From the NCBI RefSeq assembly GCF_000526315.1, contig NZ_JAFV01000001.1, positions 2,108,001-2,172,000 on the forward strand: a stretch of 64,000 nt of DNA. Reading direction: 5' to 3'. Origin of the DNA: Methylopila sp. 73B (GTDB lineage: Bacteria > Pseudomonadota > Alphaproteobacteria > Rhizobiales > Methylopilaceae). The translations under genes and the position numbers were made by a program. A model generated the notes under the pieces. It saw nothing but the letters and a program-made list of their open reading frames with translations. It made no database searches and was not told the DNA's origin. Shown piece after piece: positions 1-9,827 of this stretch (the stretch's first letter is position 1; the number at the start of each line of letters is the position of its first letter).

Positions 1-847
1 TGGTTCCGGCCACGGTCGCCAGAAAGACGCCCAGGCACGTGGTGGCGAAGAGATGCAGCGCCGTCGCCGTCAGGAAGAGCGGGATCGAGCCCTCAATCGG
101 GACGGCAAGTAGCCAGCGGACCACGAAGATCAGGGAGACGGCGGAGGCGACGAGCACTACGAGCCCCATCGACCAGATCTTGCTCAGCATAAGCTCGACC
201 GCGGTCACCGGCATCACGAGCAGGTGCTCGATGGTGCCGTGCTCGCGCTCGCGGATGAGCGCGGCTCCGGTGAGCACGATCGACAGCATGGTGATCGACT
301 GGATGACGTTGCTGATCGCGCCGAACCATCCCTTGTCGAGCTCCGGATTGAACCGCGCGCGCAAGGCCAGGTCGACCGGGGTCGTGGTCGCGGCCCGGTT
401 GCGCGCGAGGAAGGCCGTCACCTCCCCCGAGACGATCGACTGGACGTAGCCGCCGCCGCTGAACGCCTGCGTCATGCGCGTGGCGTCGATGTTGAGCTGA
501 ATCGTGGGCGATCGGCCCGCGAGCAGGTCGCGCTGGAAGTTCGGCGGGATGTCGAGCGCGAAGGTGTCGAGCCCGGCGTCCATCCGCGCGTCCATCTCCG
601 GCTGGGAGATCAGCTTCGGGATCGTGAACAGCGGCGGATAGAACGCCGTCGCGATCTGTGCGGAGACCGGCGACTGGTCCTCGTCGACGATCGCGATCGC
701 CGCCCGGTTCAGGGTCTCGGGCATCGCGCGGGAGGCGGTGTAGATCGAGAGCGTGAAGGCGTAGACGACGAGGAGCAGGAGCATCGGATCGCGCGCGAGG
801 CCGCGCAACTCCTTCACGCCGAGCTCGAGGACGTTGGCGGCCCGCAT
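1..847 (-). CDS. ABC-2 type export permease, C-terminus beyond window edge
   Basis: Reading the minus strand from the ATG at 845-847 gives an open frame to the window edge (about 282 residues visible). It starts MRAANVLELGVKELRGLARD, then one membrane helix, a roughly 150-residue periplasmic domain, and then several hydrophobic helices, with the motif REREHGTIEHLLVMPV typical of ABC-2 membrane proteins of the YhhJ/YbhR type. It starts only a few bases after the stop of the double-ATPase/permease gene upstream (stop at 851-853), so it is the third gene of a HlyD - ATPase/permease - permease export operon. The substrate is unknown; relatives export drugs or are linked to ribosome-associated RbbA. 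The end of the gene is not in the window. Confidence 0.85.
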   Translation of the reverse strand, partial: MRAANVLELGVKELRGLARDPMLLLLVVYAFTLSIYTASRAMPETLNRAAIAIVDEDQSPVSAQIATAFYPPLFTIPKLISQPEMDARMDAGLDTFALDIPPNFQRDLLAGRSPTIQLNIDATRMTQAFSGGGYVQSIVSGEVTAFLARNRAATTTPVDLALRARFNPELDKGWFGAISNVIQSITMLSIVLTGAALIREREHGTIEHLLVMPVTAVELMLSKIWSMGLVVLVASAVSLIFVVRWLLAVPIEGSIPLFLTATALHLFATTCLGVFLATVAGT

Positions 848-850
848 CCG

Positions 851-3604
851 TCAGCTCGCCTGTTTCCGGAGAAACGCCGCCGCCGCGCCGAGCACGACCG
901 GAACGGCTATGGCGAGCGGCACGAAGGCCGACCACAGCTCCTCGAAGCCGAGAGCCTTCGAGAACGCGCCGCGGGAGATCGTGATGAAATAGGTCGTCGG
1001 GTAGATCTGCCCAATGAGCGCGCCCGCGCCCTGCAGCGACGAGACCGGATCGGTCATGCCGGAATACTGCACGGCGGGGATGAGCGTGATGAGGGCGGTG
1101 CCGAAGATCGCCGCGATCTGGCTGCTCATGAAGCTCGAGAGGAGCAGGCCGAGCCCGGTCGTCGTCGTTACGTAAAGCAGCGCGGCGGAGGCGAAGGCGA
1201 AGAGGCCGCCCGTGAGCGGGACGCCGAAGACGAACACCGCGGAGCCGAGCAGCAGCGCGAAGTTCAGCATGCCGAGCGCGATGTAGGGGAGCTGTTTGCC
1301 GAGCAGGAACTCGAACCGCGTGACCGGCGTCACGTAGAAATTGATGATCGAGCCCAGCTCCTTCTCCCGCACCACGCTCAGGACGGCGAGCATCGCGGGG
1401 ATCATGATCAGCAGCAGCGGGATCACCGCCGGGACCATGGCGACGATCGAGCGGACGTCGGGATTGTACCGGTAGCGGATCGCGATCTGGTGGTCGCCGA
1501 CGGTCGCCGCGGAGCCGTAGAGCTGGCGGGCTTTCTCGGCGAGCCAGCTCGCGTGCATGCCCTGCACGTAGCCGCGCACGGTTTCGGCGCGCGTGGGCAT
1601 CGCCCCGTCGATCCAGGCGCCGAGCTGGACGCTGCGGCCCCGCGTGACGTCGCGCGCGAAGTTCGCCGGAATCTCCAGCGCGAGGCTGAGCGCGCCCTCG
1701 CGCATGCGGCGGTCGAGGTCGTCGTAGTCGCGCAGGGGCTCCTGCTCGACGAAGTAGCGCGATCCTGCGATCTGCTGGACGTAATCCCGGCTGATCGTCG
1801 TGTCGTCGCGATCGAGCACGGCGAAGGTCAGGTTTTCGACGTCCAGGTTCACGCCGTAGCCGATGACGAACATCAGAAGCACGCTTCCGAGAATCGCGAG
1901 CGCCGCCCGAATGGGGTCGCGCCGAAGCTCGAGCGCCTCCCGTCGGCTGTAGGCGAACATGCGGCGAAGATCGAAGAGGTGGCGGACGGATGGGACGGGG
2001 GGTCGCGGGACCGTCCCATCCGCCGCCTCGCGCTGCGCCGGGGGAAGGGCAGGCGATTTCGGTCGCTCGCCGGACGCGTCCTCGAGGTAGGCGACGAAAG
2101 CCTCCTCGAGGGTGGCCGCGTTCCGGTTGCGTATGATTTCGGCGGGGGTGTCGCTGATCAGGACCTTGCCGGCGTGCATGAGCGAGATCCGGTCGCAGAG
2201 CTCCGCCTCGTTCATGAAGTGCGTCGAGACGAAGATCGTCACCCCGTCCTTGCGCGAGAGCTCCCCGAGAATCCTCCAGAAGTTGTCGCGGGCGATCGGG
2301 TCCACGCCGGACGTCGGCTCGTCCAGGATCAGGATTTCGGGCGCATGGATCATGGCGACGGCGAGCGACAGGCGCTGGCGCACGCCGAGCGGAAGCGCCT
2401 CGGGCCACGTCTCCATGACGTCGGTCAGATCGAAGCGCCGCGCCATCTCGTCGATCCGACCGGGAATCGCCTCGGGCGGCATGCCGAACAGCCGCGCATG
2501 GAGGTCGAGGTTCTGCCGCACGGTCAGCTCGCCGTAGAGCGAGAACGCCTGGCTCATGTATCCGACGCGCCGGCGCACGGCCATGTCGTTCGGGTCGACC
2601 TCCCGCCCGAACAGGCGGGCCGTTCCCTCGCTCGCCGGGAGCAGGCCGGTCAGCATCTTCATGGTGGTCGACTTGCCGCAGCCGTTCGAGCCGAGAAAGC
2701 CGAAGATCTCGCCGCGGGGGATTCGGAAGCTGACCCGGTCCACCGCGGTGAAGTCGCCGAAGCGCATGGTCAGGGCTTGCGCCTCGATGGCGGCCGCCTC
2801 GTCGATCCCGGCCGCGCGGGGCGGCATGACCACCTCCGCGTGCCCTCGGCGCTTCGCTTCCGGCAGGAGGGCGATGAAGGCCGCGTCCAGCGTCGTCGCC
2901 GAGGCGCGCGCCTTCAGCTCCGCCGGAGAGCCGGTCGCCAGCACGCGCCCGTCGTCCATCGCGACCAGGAAATCGAAGCGCTCCGCCTCCTCCATGTAGG
3001 CGGTGGCGACGATCACGCTCATGGCTGGGCGGCCGCGGCGGATCTCGTCGATGAGCTCCCAGAACTGGCGGCGGGACAAAGGGTCGACGCCGGTGGTGGG
3101 TTCGTCGAGGATGAGCAGGTCCGGGTCGTGGATCAGCGCGCAGCAGAGGCCGAGCTTCTGCTTCATGCCGCCGGAAAGCTTGGCGGCGGGCCGATCGGCG
3201 AAGGCGGCAAGGCCGGTGCTATCCAGCAGTTCGGCGATGCGCCGCTCGCGCTCGCGTCTGTCGTGGCCGAACAGCCTGCCGAAAAAGTCGACGTTCTCGA
3301 ACACCGACAGCGTGGGATAGAGGTTCTTGCCGAGGCCCTGCGGCATATAGGCGATGCGCGGGCAGCTCCGCCGCCGGTGCTTTGCGTCCGACATGTCGCC
3401 GCCGAGCGCTTCGACGACGCCGGACTGGATCGCGCGGGCGCCGGACACGAGCGACAGCAGGCTCGACTTGCCCACGCCGTCCGGACCGATCAGACCGACC
3501 ATCACGCCGGCTGGCAGCTCGAGCGACACGGCGTCGAGCGCCCGCGTCGCGCCGTAGACGAGCGTGACGTCACGAAGCGCGACGACAGGCGCGCCGGCGT
3601 TCAT
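851..3604 (-). CDS. RbbA/YhiH-like ABC transporter: two ATPase domains fused to an ABC-2 permease
   Basis: A 917-residue protein with two nucleotide-binding domains and a permease. The first ATPase has Walker A GPDGVGKS at residues 40-47, signature LSGGMKQK at 143-150 and Walker B LLILDEP at 163-169. The second has Walker [10 protein letters not shown] near residue 310 and a degenerate signature (LPLGVRQRL) but an intact [12 protein letters not shown]. From about residue 550 there is a helix, a large extracytoplasmic domain and five to six helices of an ABC-2 permease. Its ATG overlaps the TGA of the HlyD gene (ATGA at 3601-3604), and a second permease follows. The operon would make an efflux pump spanning inner membrane and periplasm. 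The divergent TetR gene probably controls it. The substrate cannot be inferred. Confidence 0.93.
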   Translation of the reverse strand: MNAGAPVVALRDVTLVYGATRALDAVSLELPAGVMVGLIGPDGVGKSSLLSLVSGARAIQSGVVEALGGDMSDAKHRRRSCPRIAYMPQGLGKNLYPTLSVFENVDFFGRLFGHDRRERERRIAELLDSTGLAAFADRPAAKLSGGMKQKLGLCCALIHDPDLLILDEPTTGVDPLSRRQFWELIDEIRRGRPAMSVIVATAYMEEAERFDFLVAMDDGRVLATGSPAELKARASATTLDAAFIALLPEAKRRGHAEVVMPPRAAGIDEAAAIEAQALTMRFGDFTAVDRVSFRIPRGEIFGFLGSNGCGKSTTMKMLTGLLPASEGTARLFGREVDPNDMAVRRRVGYMSQAFSLYGELTVRQNLDLHARLFGMPPEAIPGRIDEMARRFDLTDVMETWPEALPLGVRQRLSLAVAMIHAPEILILDEPTSGVDPIARDNFWRILGELSRKDGVTIFVSTHFMNEAELCDRISLMHAGKVLISDTPAEIIRNRNAATLEEAFVAYLEDASGERPKSPALPPAQREAADGTVPRPPVPSVRHLFDLRRMFAYSRREALELRRDPIRAALAILGSVLLMFVIGYGVNLDVENLTFAVLDRDDTTISRDYVQQIAGSRYFVEQEPLRDYDDLDRRMREGALSLALEIPANFARDVTRGRSVQLGAWIDGAMPTRAETVRGYVQGMHASWLAEKARQLYGSAATVGDHQIAIRYRYNPDVRSIVAMVPAVIPLLLIMIPAMLAVLSVVREKELGSIINFYVTPVTRFEFLLGKQLPYIALGMLNFALLLGSAVFVFGVPLTGGLFAFASAALLYVTTTTGLGLLLSSFMSSQIAAIFGTALITLIPAVQYSGMTDPVSSLQGAGALIGQIYPTTYFITISRGAFSKALGFEELWSAFVPLAIAVPVVLGAAAAFLRKQAS

Positions 3605-4668
3605 TGCGGCGCGACGTTCTTCAGGTTTTCGGGCCAGTCCGCGTCGCCCGACAGCCTCACGTAGGCGACGCCCGGGAGCCCGGTCTTCACCTGCGTGATG
3701 TGCTTCTTCAGAAGCGCCTGCGGGATCTTCGCCTTGACCCTGAACATCAGCTTCTGGCGCTCCTCCTCGGTCTCGACGGTCTTGGGCGTGAACTGGGCGA
3801 CGTCCGCCACGTAGCTCACCGTCGCCGGGATCACGTACTGGGGCGCCGCGTCGAGCACGAGACGCACCTCCGCTCCGAGCGCGACGCGGCCGGCCTGCGA
3901 GGTGGGCAGGAAGAACGTCATGAAGACGTCGCCCAGATCCACGAGGTTGAGCACCCGTCCGCCTGCCGAGAGGACTTCGCCGGGTTGCGCCACGCGATAC
4001 TGCACGCGCCCTTCGCGAGGGGAGATCAGGACGCTGTCGACCAGATCCGCGTCGATGCTCTCGATCGCCGCCTTCGAGGCGTCGACCGCGGCGCCGGCGT
4101 CGATCACCTGAGCCTTGGCCGCGCCGATGGCGGCCTCGGAGGCGGCCGTCTGCGCGCGGGCCGCCGCCACGCCGGCGCGCGCGCCGCGTTCGGTGGCCCG
4201 ATCGTTGTCGAGGACCTGCTGGGAGACGTCGTTGGTCTTCGCGAGCTGTTCGGACCGCGCGAGCTTCCGCTCGGCCGCGTCGAGCTCCGCGTCTCGCTGG
4301 CCGACCACCGCCTCCGCGGCCGCCTTTTCCGCCTCGCGCTGCGTCACGAGGCTTCTCGCCGTATCCACGGAGATCGTCGCGCGCTGAAGCTGCGCCGCCG
4401 CCTGACGCCGTTGCGCGTCGAGCTGTCGGGTGTCCATGCGGGCGAGCGGCTGGCCAGCGGTTACGAAATCGCCTTCGTCGGCGAGGATCTCCCGTATCCG
4501 CCCCGAGGTCTTAGTGGAGACGTCGATCTCCACCGCCTCGATGCGGCCGTTGCCTTGCGCGATCCCGTCCGGCAGGCCGCCGTCGGCGAACTTCGCCCAG
4601 TACACATAGGCTCCAGCGGCGACCAGAATCGCCAACGCAGCCGCGAGCCAACGCTTCGATGCGGACAT
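3601..4668 (-). CDS. HlyD-family periplasmic adaptor of the exporter
   Basis: A 355-residue membrane-fusion protein. An N-terminal signal anchor (residues about 7-23) is followed by a lipoyl/barrel half ([18 protein letters not shown]), a long alanine/glutamine-rich coiled-coil hairpin (about 75-205) and the second barrel half ([20 protein letters not shown]). This layout and length match YhiI/YbhG-type adaptors that couple RbbA-like ABC exporters to an outer-membrane channel. It is the first gene of the minus-strand operon and overlaps the next gene by four bases. No outer-membrane factor is encoded nearby, so a TolC-like partner must be elsewhere. The start chosen puts the signal anchor at the N-terminus. 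Confidence 0.9.
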   Translation of the reverse strand: MSASKRWLAAALAILVAAGAYVYWAKFADGGLPDGIAQGNGRIEAVEIDVSTKTSGRIREILADEGDFVTAGQPLARMDTRQLDAQRRQAAAQLQRATISVDTARSLVTQREAEKAAAEAVVGQRDAELDAAERKLARSEQLAKTNDVSQQVLDNDRATERGARAGVAAARAQTAASEAAIGAAKAQVIDAGAAVDASKAAIESIDADLVDSVLISPREGRVQYRVAQPGEVLSAGGRVLNLVDLGDVFMTFFLPTSQAGRVALGAEVRLVLDAAPQYVIPATVSYVADVAQFTPKTVETEEERQKLMFRVKAKIPQALLKKHITQVKTGLPGVAYVRLSGDADWPENLKNVAPQ

Positions 4669-4771
4669 CCCCGCCCCTCGCCGAACAGCCGGTCCTGCGG
4701 CGCCGATCGCCGTCTAGGATCGAAAGCCGCGCCCCCCACACGTTCATCCCATTGAAGAAGCGGGCTTTGAT

Positions 4772-4795
4772 CTGTGTCAACCCGTGTTGACTCAG
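4772..4795. promoter_or_regulatory. palindromic operator candidate between exporter and tetR
   Basis: In the divergent promoter region between the HlyD gene (start 4668) and the TetR gene (start 4845) lies GTCAAC at 4776-4781, a four-base spacer CCGT, and GTTGAC at 4786-4791. The outer CTG (4772-4774) and CAG (4793-4795) also pair, with one mismatch in between. A near-perfect 24 bp dyad here is the size and place expected for an operator of the adjacent TetR regulator. That it binds this TetR is inference. Confidence 0.6.
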
Positions 4796-4844
4796 TGGTG
4801 CCATAGGATAACGATCATGTGGGAGCGCATTTTCCGGACACCTC

Positions 4845-5462
4845 ATGGATCGGCACCCATCCGCCTTCAGCGTCCCTCAGTCGGCGCGGCAGCGCATCCT
4901 CGATGCGGCGGCGCGGCTGTTTTCGCGGGCGTCCTATGACGACACGAGCCTGCGGGACATCGCGGCCGAGGCGCAGGTCGACGTGGCCTATGTGCATCGC
5001 TGCTACGGTTCGAAGGAGAAGCTGTTCGCGCATGCGCTGAACGCCTCGCTGCAGCTTGGCCGCGTGTTCGACGTGGTGGAGCGCGACATCGGACAAGCCC
5101 TGGCGCGCGACATGCTCTCACGCGACGTGACGAACCCGCGAGACGTCAGGGCCTTCGACATCGCCGTGCGCTCGCTGTCGAGCGCCACCGCGCGCGACGT
5201 GCTGAAGGACATGACCGCCGCCGATCTCATCGCGCCTCTGTCGGACCGGATCGGCCCGCCGCACGACATGCGCGCGGCGCTGATGATCGCCGCGATGGCC
5301 GGCGTCAGCCTGTTCCGCAACGTGCTGGCGTTCGAGCAACTGCAGGAGCCCGCCGGCGGAGAGCTGGAGTCCGCCCTGGCCGATCTGCTGAGGGACATCA
5401 TGAGCCGTCCGCCCGGCGGGCGGCGCGGGGAAGAGAGGCCGAACGATGACGAGCCGGACTGA
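4845..5462 (+). CDS. TetR/AcrR-family transcriptional regulator
   Basis: A 205-residue regulator with an N-terminal TetR helix-turn-helix (residues about 13-58: ARQRILDAAARLFSRASYDD ... VAYVHRCYGSKEKLF) and a C-terminal ligand-binding domain that I cannot assign to a ligand. It is divergent from the HlyD/ABC export operon, and its last 17 bases overlap the start of the PhaC-like gene, so it is probably co-transcribed with the acyl-CoA cluster downstream. It could therefore control both sides. The palindrome at 4772-4795 is the likely operator. The ATG at 4845 begins just before the HTH-containing region. Confidence 0.88.
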   Translation: MDRHPSAFSVPQSARQRILDAAARLFSRASYDDTSLRDIAAEAQVDVAYVHRCYGSKEKLFAHALNASLQLGRVFDVVERDIGQALARDMLSRDVTNPRDVRAFDIAVRSLSSATARDVLKDMTAADLIAPLSDRIGPPHDMRAALMIAAMAGVSLFRNVLAFEQLQEPAGGELESALADLLRDIMSRPPGGRRGEERPNDDEPD

Positions 5463-7227
5463 CGGGCCCGTCTGGTCCAGGGACCGGTCGGAGGAGCCGC
5501 TGGGCGGGGAAGCCTTCGCGGCGATCGATCGCATGAGCGAGGCGCTGTCCGCTCGGATGACGGGCGGGATTTCGCCCGCGGCCTGCGCGCTGGCGCTGTT
5601 CGACTGGTCGATCCATCTCGCCGGCGCTCCCGGTAAGCGGGCGGAACTCCTCGACAAGGGCGCCCGCAAGGCCGCGCGGTTCTGGATCCACGCCTTCGCC
5701 GCCGCAGGGAGCCGCGCGACTCCCCCCTGCATCGAGCCGCTGCCCGGCGACCGCCGCTTCGACGGAGAAGGCTGGCGCAAGCCCCCTTACGACCTCCTGG
5801 CCCAGGCGTTCCTGCTCAACCAGCAGTGGTGGCACAACGTCACGCACGAGGTCCCGGGCGTGACGCCGCACCACGAGGAGATGGTGTCCTTCTCGGCCCG
5901 GCAGTTGCTGGACATGTTCTCCCCGTCCAACAACCCCTTCGCCAATCCGGAGATCGTCGCCAAGACCGTCGAAACGGGCGGCGCCAATTTCGCTCAGGGC
6001 GTCCGGAACTGGCTCGAAGACGTGAACCGGCTCGCGACAGGCCGACCAGCCGCAGGAACGGAAGACTTCGAGGTCGGCCGCGACGTCGCGGTCACGCCCG
6101 GAAAGGTGGTCTACTGCAACGACCTGATCGAGCTGATCCAGTACGCGCCGCAGACCGAGACGGTCGGCGCCGAGCCGGTGCTTATCGTGCCGGCGTGGAT
6201 CATGAAATACTACATCCTCGACCTGTCGCCGGCGAACTCGCTGGTCCGGCATCTCGTCGCGGCCGGGCGCACGGTCTTCTGCATCTCCTGGCGCAACCCC
6301 ACGGCGGACGACCGCGATCTCGCCCTGGACGACTACCGCCGGCTTGGCGTCATGGCGGCGCTCGAGGCGATCGGCGCCGTCGTTTCCGGCGCCAGGGTCC
6401 ATGCCGCCGGCTATTGCCTGGGCGGCACGCTCCTGTCGATCGCCGCCGCCGCGATGGCGAGGGCCGGCGACGACAGGCTCGCCTCTCTCACGCTGCTCGC
6501 AGCGCAGACGGACTTCACGGAGCCGGGCGAACTCGCGCTGTTCATCGACCACAGCCAGCTTCGCTTCCTCGAAAGCATGATGTGGAACCGAGGCTATCTC
6601 TCGGCCGATCAGATGGCCGGCGCCTTCCAGCTCCTGCGGTCGAACGACCTCGTCTGGTCGCGCCTCGTCCACGACTACATGATGGGGGAGCGCACCCCCA
6701 TGATCGACCTGATGGCGTGGAACGCGGACTCCACCCGCATGCCCTACCGCATGCACGCCGAATATCTTCGCCGGCTCTACCTGGACAACGAACTCGCCGC
6801 CGGCCGCTTCCTGGTCGACGGCCGGCCGGCGGCGCTTCAGAACATCCGGGCGCCGCTCTTCGCAGTCGGAACCGAAAGAGACCACGTCGCGCCCTGGCGT
6901 TCCGTCTACAAGGTCCACTACCTCATCGACCCCGAGGTCACCTTCGTCCTGACGAGCGGCGGCCACAACGCCGGCATCGTGAGCGAACCCGGTCACCCCG
7001 GGCGGCGCTACCGCATCGCGCTCAAGCGCCCGACCGATCCCTGCCTCGGCCCGGACGAGTGGCCGACGGCGGCCGAGCCGAAGGACGGCTCCTGGTGGAT
7101 CGAGTGGTTCGACTGGCTCGACCGGCATTCGACGTCCGAGCGGGTCGCTCCGCCTGCGATGGGCTCTCCCGAGAGGGGGTACGACCCGCTCGCAGACGCC
7201 CCCGGCGTCTACGTGTTCGCGCGCTGA
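5446..7227 (+). CDS. phaC: PhaC-like class I poly(3-hydroxyalkanoate) synthase
   Basis: A 593-residue cytosolic alpha/beta-hydrolase-fold protein of the PhaC family, about the usual class I length. The lipase-like box is GYCLGG with the catalytic Cys at residue 324; the other triad members fit Asp479 (ERDHVAPW) and His507 (SGGHNAG). Known class I enzymes polymerise (R)-3-hydroxyacyl-CoA into polyester granules. The gene starts inside the end of tetR and ends 9 bases before a MaoC-Pta fusion, then ackA and fabI. No phasin, PhaR, phaA or phaB is present, so this may be a secondary synthase, or act in acyl-CoA turnover rather than bulk PHB storage. Confidence 0.92.
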   Translation: MTSRTDGPVWSRDRSEEPLGGEAFAAIDRMSEALSARMTGGISPAACALALFDWSIHLAGAPGKRAELLDKGARKAARFWIHAFAAAGSRATPPCIEPLPGDRRFDGEGWRKPPYDLLAQAFLLNQQWWHNVTHEVPGVTPHHEEMVSFSARQLLDMFSPSNNPFANPEIVAKTVETGGANFAQGVRNWLEDVNRLATGRPAAGTEDFEVGRDVAVTPGKVVYCNDLIELIQYAPQTETVGAEPVLIVPAWIMKYYILDLSPANSLVRHLVAAGRTVFCISWRNPTADDRDLALDDYRRLGVMAALEAIGAVVSGARVHAAGYCLGGTLLSIAAAAMARAGDDRLASLTLLAAQTDFTEPGELALFIDHSQLRFLESMMWNRGYLSADQMAGAFQLLRSNDLVWSRLVHDYMMGERTPMIDLMAWNADSTRMPYRMHAEYLRRLYLDNELAAGRFLVDGRPAALQNIRAPLFAVGTERDHVAPWRSVYKVHYLIDPEVTFVLTSGGHNAGIVSEPGHPGRRYRIALKRPTDPCLGPDEWPTAAEPKDGSWWIEWFDWLDRHSTSERVAPPAMGSPERGYDPLADAPGVYVFAR

Positions 7228-7236
7228 GGAGACCCT

Positions 7237-8643
7237 ATGACCGAGCCGCTTCTCAAGAACCGCACCTTCGACGAACTCGCCGTCGGCGACAGCGCCTCGC
7301 TCGTGCGCTTGGTCGGACGCGACGACATCGATCTCTTCGCCGCCGTATCGGGCGACGTGAACCCGGCTCATCTCGACGCCGCCTTCGCGGCGACCGACCT
7401 GTTCGGCCACATCGTGGCGCACGGCATGTGGACCGGCGCGCTGGTCTCCGCCGTGCTCGGCGCCAAGCTGCCAGGACCCGGCACGATCTATCTGGGCCAG
7501 GACATCCGCTTCCGCCGCCCCGTGACGCCGGGAGACACGATCACCGTGACCGTGACCGTGAAGGAGAAGCGACCGGAGAAGCGCATCGTCCTGCTCGACA
7601 CGACGGCGACGAACCAGACCGGCGACCAGGTCCTCACCGGCGTCGCCACCGTGATCGCGCCCGACCGGTCCATCGAATGGCCGCGGGCCAAGCTCCCGGA
7701 CGTGAAGCTTCGGCGGCATGACCGCTACGACGGCTTCGTCGCAGAGGCCCGCGGGCTGCCGCCGATCCGGGCGGCCATCGTCCATCCCTGTTCGCCCGAG
7801 GCGATCCTCGGCGCCGGCGAGGCCCGCGACGAGGGCCTGTTCGATCCGATCCTGATCGGTCCGGAGGCGAAGATCCGCGCATCCGCCGAACAGGCGGGCG
7901 TCTCGATGGACGGCTTCGCCATCGAAAACGTCGAGCACAGCCACGCCGCCGCCGCCCGGGCGGTCGAGCTAGCAGTCTCAGGAGCGGTCGCGACCCTGAT
8001 GAAGGGCAGCCTCCACACCGATGAGCTTCTCGGCGCCGTCGTGGGCTCGGGCTCGGGGCTGCGCACCGAGCGGCGGATCAGCCACGTCTACGCGATGGAC
8101 GTGCCGGCCTACGCCAAGCCGATCGTCGTCACCGACGCCGCGATCAACATCCAGCCCACGCTCGAGCAGAAGCGTGACATCTGCCAGAACGCCGTCGACA
8201 TGCTGCGGCTTCTCGGCGTGGAGAAACCCCGCGTCGCCGTGCTCGCCGCCGTCGAGACGGTCAACGCCAAGATGCCCTCGACGCTTGACGCCGCGGCGCT
8301 GACCGTCATGGCCGCGCGCGACCAGATCACCGGCGCGCTGGTGGACGGTCCGCTTGCCTTCGACAACGCCATCAGCCCGGACGCCGCGAAGACCAAGGGC
8401 ATCGTCTCGCCCGTGGCGGGCCAGGCGGACGTGCTGCTCGTGCCCGACCTCGAGGCCGGCAACATGCTGGCGAAGCAGCTGATCCACTTCGCGGGCGCCG
8501 ACGCCGCCGGCCTCGTGCTTGGAGCGCGCGTCCCGATCGTCCTGACCAGCCGGTCGGACTCGCTCAGGACGCGGATCGCCTCGGCGGCGCTCGCCAAGCT
8601 GATCGCCGCCCGCCAGTCGCTCGCCGGAAAGATGCCGCGATGA
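7237..8643 (+). CDS. bifunctional MaoC-like enoyl-CoA hydratase / phosphate acyltransferase
   Basis: A 468-residue fusion. Residues about 10-145 form a hot-dog MaoC-like (R)-hydratase domain (AVSGDVNPAHLDAAFA ... VAHGMWTGAL, the D-x4-H active-site pattern). Residues about 160-460 are a phosphotransacetylase/phosphotransbutyrylase domain (HPCSPEAILGAGEA ... GALVDGPLAFDNAIS). This fused architecture is a known family that converts acyl-CoA plus phosphate to acyl-phosphate. It sits between phaC and ackA, and its stop overlaps the ackA start (ATGA at 8640-8643). The hydratase half could feed (R)-3-hydroxyacyl-CoA to PhaC, while the Pta half with AckA would make ATP from acyl-CoA. Substrate chain length is unknown. 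Confidence 0.92.
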   Translation: MTEPLLKNRTFDELAVGDSASLVRLVGRDDIDLFAAVSGDVNPAHLDAAFAATDLFGHIVAHGMWTGALVSAVLGAKLPGPGTIYLGQDIRFRRPVTPGDTITVTVTVKEKRPEKRIVLLDTTATNQTGDQVLTGVATVIAPDRSIEWPRAKLPDVKLRRHDRYDGFVAEARGLPPIRAAIVHPCSPEAILGAGEARDEGLFDPILIGPEAKIRASAEQAGVSMDGFAIENVEHSHAAAARAVELAVSGAVATLMKGSLHTDELLGAVVGSGSGLRTERRISHVYAMDVPAYAKPIVVTDAAINIQPTLEQKRDICQNAVDMLRLLGVEKPRVAVLAAVETVNAKMPSTLDAAALTVMAARDQITGALVDGPLAFDNAISPDAAKTKGIVSPVAGQADVLLVPDLEAGNMLAKQLIHFAGADAAGLVLGARVPIVLTSRSDSLRTRIASAALAKLIAARQSLAGKMPR

Positions 8644-9824
8644 GCGAGAGGCTTCTGGTCACCTTCAACCCCGGCTCCTCCACCGTGAAGATCGGGCTGT
8701 TTGCGCTGGAGGGCGGCGCCCCTCGCCGGGTCGGCAGGGGCATGATCGACTTTCGGACGGCGCCCCTGCGCTTCGAGCTTTCGGAAGGGCCGGACCGTTT
8801 TGACGTAACGCTCGAAGCCGAGCCCGGGAGCGAAATGCATAAAGTGCTCAATGAGTCCTTCGGCAGGTTGGCGTGGCACTTCAACCTCTCGCAGATCGAA
8901 GCCGTCGGTCACCGCGTGGTCCACGGCGGCGACACGTTCTCGGGCGCCGTTCGGATCAGCCAAAGGACGCTCGCGGATCTGGACCGCCTCACGACCCTTG
9001 CTCCCCTCCACCAGCCGCAGGCTCTTCGGCTGATCCGCGCGATCGCGCGCCTGCGCCCCGAGCTCCCGCAGACCGCATCCTTCGACACGGCGTTCCATCG
9101 CACCAACGCGGAGCTGACGCGGCGCTTCGCCCTGCCCCGGGCGCTGCACGAGGACGGCGTCAAGCGCTACGGCTTCCACGGCCTGTCCTACAAGTTCATC
9201 GCCGGCGAGCTCGCGCGGCGACATCCGACGGCGGGGGAGGGCAAGGTCGTGGCCGCCCATCTGGGCTCCGGCGCAAGTCTCTGCGCTCTCGAGAACGGCG
9301 TCAGCCGCGACAGCAGCATGGGATTCTCGACGCTGGACGGCATCCCGATGGCGACCCGCTGCGGCGCCCTGGATCCCGGCGTGCTGCTCCATCTGCTCAG
9401 CGAACAGAAGCGCAGCCTGAAGGACGTCGAAGACCTGCTCTATCATTTCTCGGGCCTGCTGGGGGTCTCCGGCGTCAGCGCGGACAGCCGCGAGCTGCTC
9501 GCGAGCGATCGGCCCGAGGCGAAAGAGGCGCTGGAGCTCTTCGCCTTCCGCATCGGCGGCGAGACCGCCCGGCTCGCCGCCACTCTGGGGGGGCTCGATG
9601 CTCTGGTGTTCACCGCCGGCGTCGGCGAGCACCAGCCTCAGATCCGCGCCTCGGTCGCCAAGCGACTTGCGTGGCTCGGGCTGTCGCTGGACGAAGCGGC
9701 GAACGCCGCCAACGCGGAGGTGATCAGCGCGACCGGCAGCAGGATCGCGGCCTTCGTCATCCCCACGGACGAGGAGCAGGTGATCGCCGACGAGGCGGCC
9801 TCTCTCCTGAGCACGAAAGACTGA
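8640..9824 (+). CDS. ackA: acetate/propionate kinase
   Basis: A 394-residue ASKHA-fold kinase of the usual AckA length. Visible motifs are NPGSSTVKIGLF (phosphate loop), GHRVVHGG, ASFDTAFHRT (catalytic region with the conserved Asp and His) and FTAGVGEH near the C-terminus. It interconverts acyl-phosphate plus ADP with carboxylate plus ATP in the cytosol. It is translationally coupled to the MaoC-Pta gene before it and ends 3 bases before fabI. The pair makes a complete Pta-AckA route. Whether it prefers acetate or a longer acid cannot be read from sequence. Confidence 0.95.
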   Translation: MSERLLVTFNPGSSTVKIGLFALEGGAPRRVGRGMIDFRTAPLRFELSEGPDRFDVTLEAEPGSEMHKVLNESFGRLAWHFNLSQIEAVGHRVVHGGDTFSGAVRISQRTLADLDRLTTLAPLHQPQALRLIRAIARLRPELPQTASFDTAFHRTNAELTRRFALPRALHEDGVKRYGFHGLSYKFIAGELARRHPTAGEGKVVAAHLGSGASLCALENGVSRDSSMGFSTLDGIPMATRCGALDPGVLLHLLSEQKRSLKDVEDLLYHFSGLLGVSGVSADSRELLASDRPEAKEALELFAFRIGGETARLAATLGGLDALVFTAGVGEHQPQIRASVAKRLAWLGLSLDEAANAANAEVISATGSRIAAFVIPTDEEQVIADEAASLLSTKD

Positions 9825-9827
9825 GCC

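Noticed and set aside
224-3664. A 1146-residue plus-strand open frame and a 771-residue minus-strand frame at 93-2408
   Set aside because: Both are antisense or out-of-frame readings of the ABC export genes. Their composition is Arg/Asp/Gly-rich and low in hydrophobic residues, as expected for shadows in high-GC DNA.
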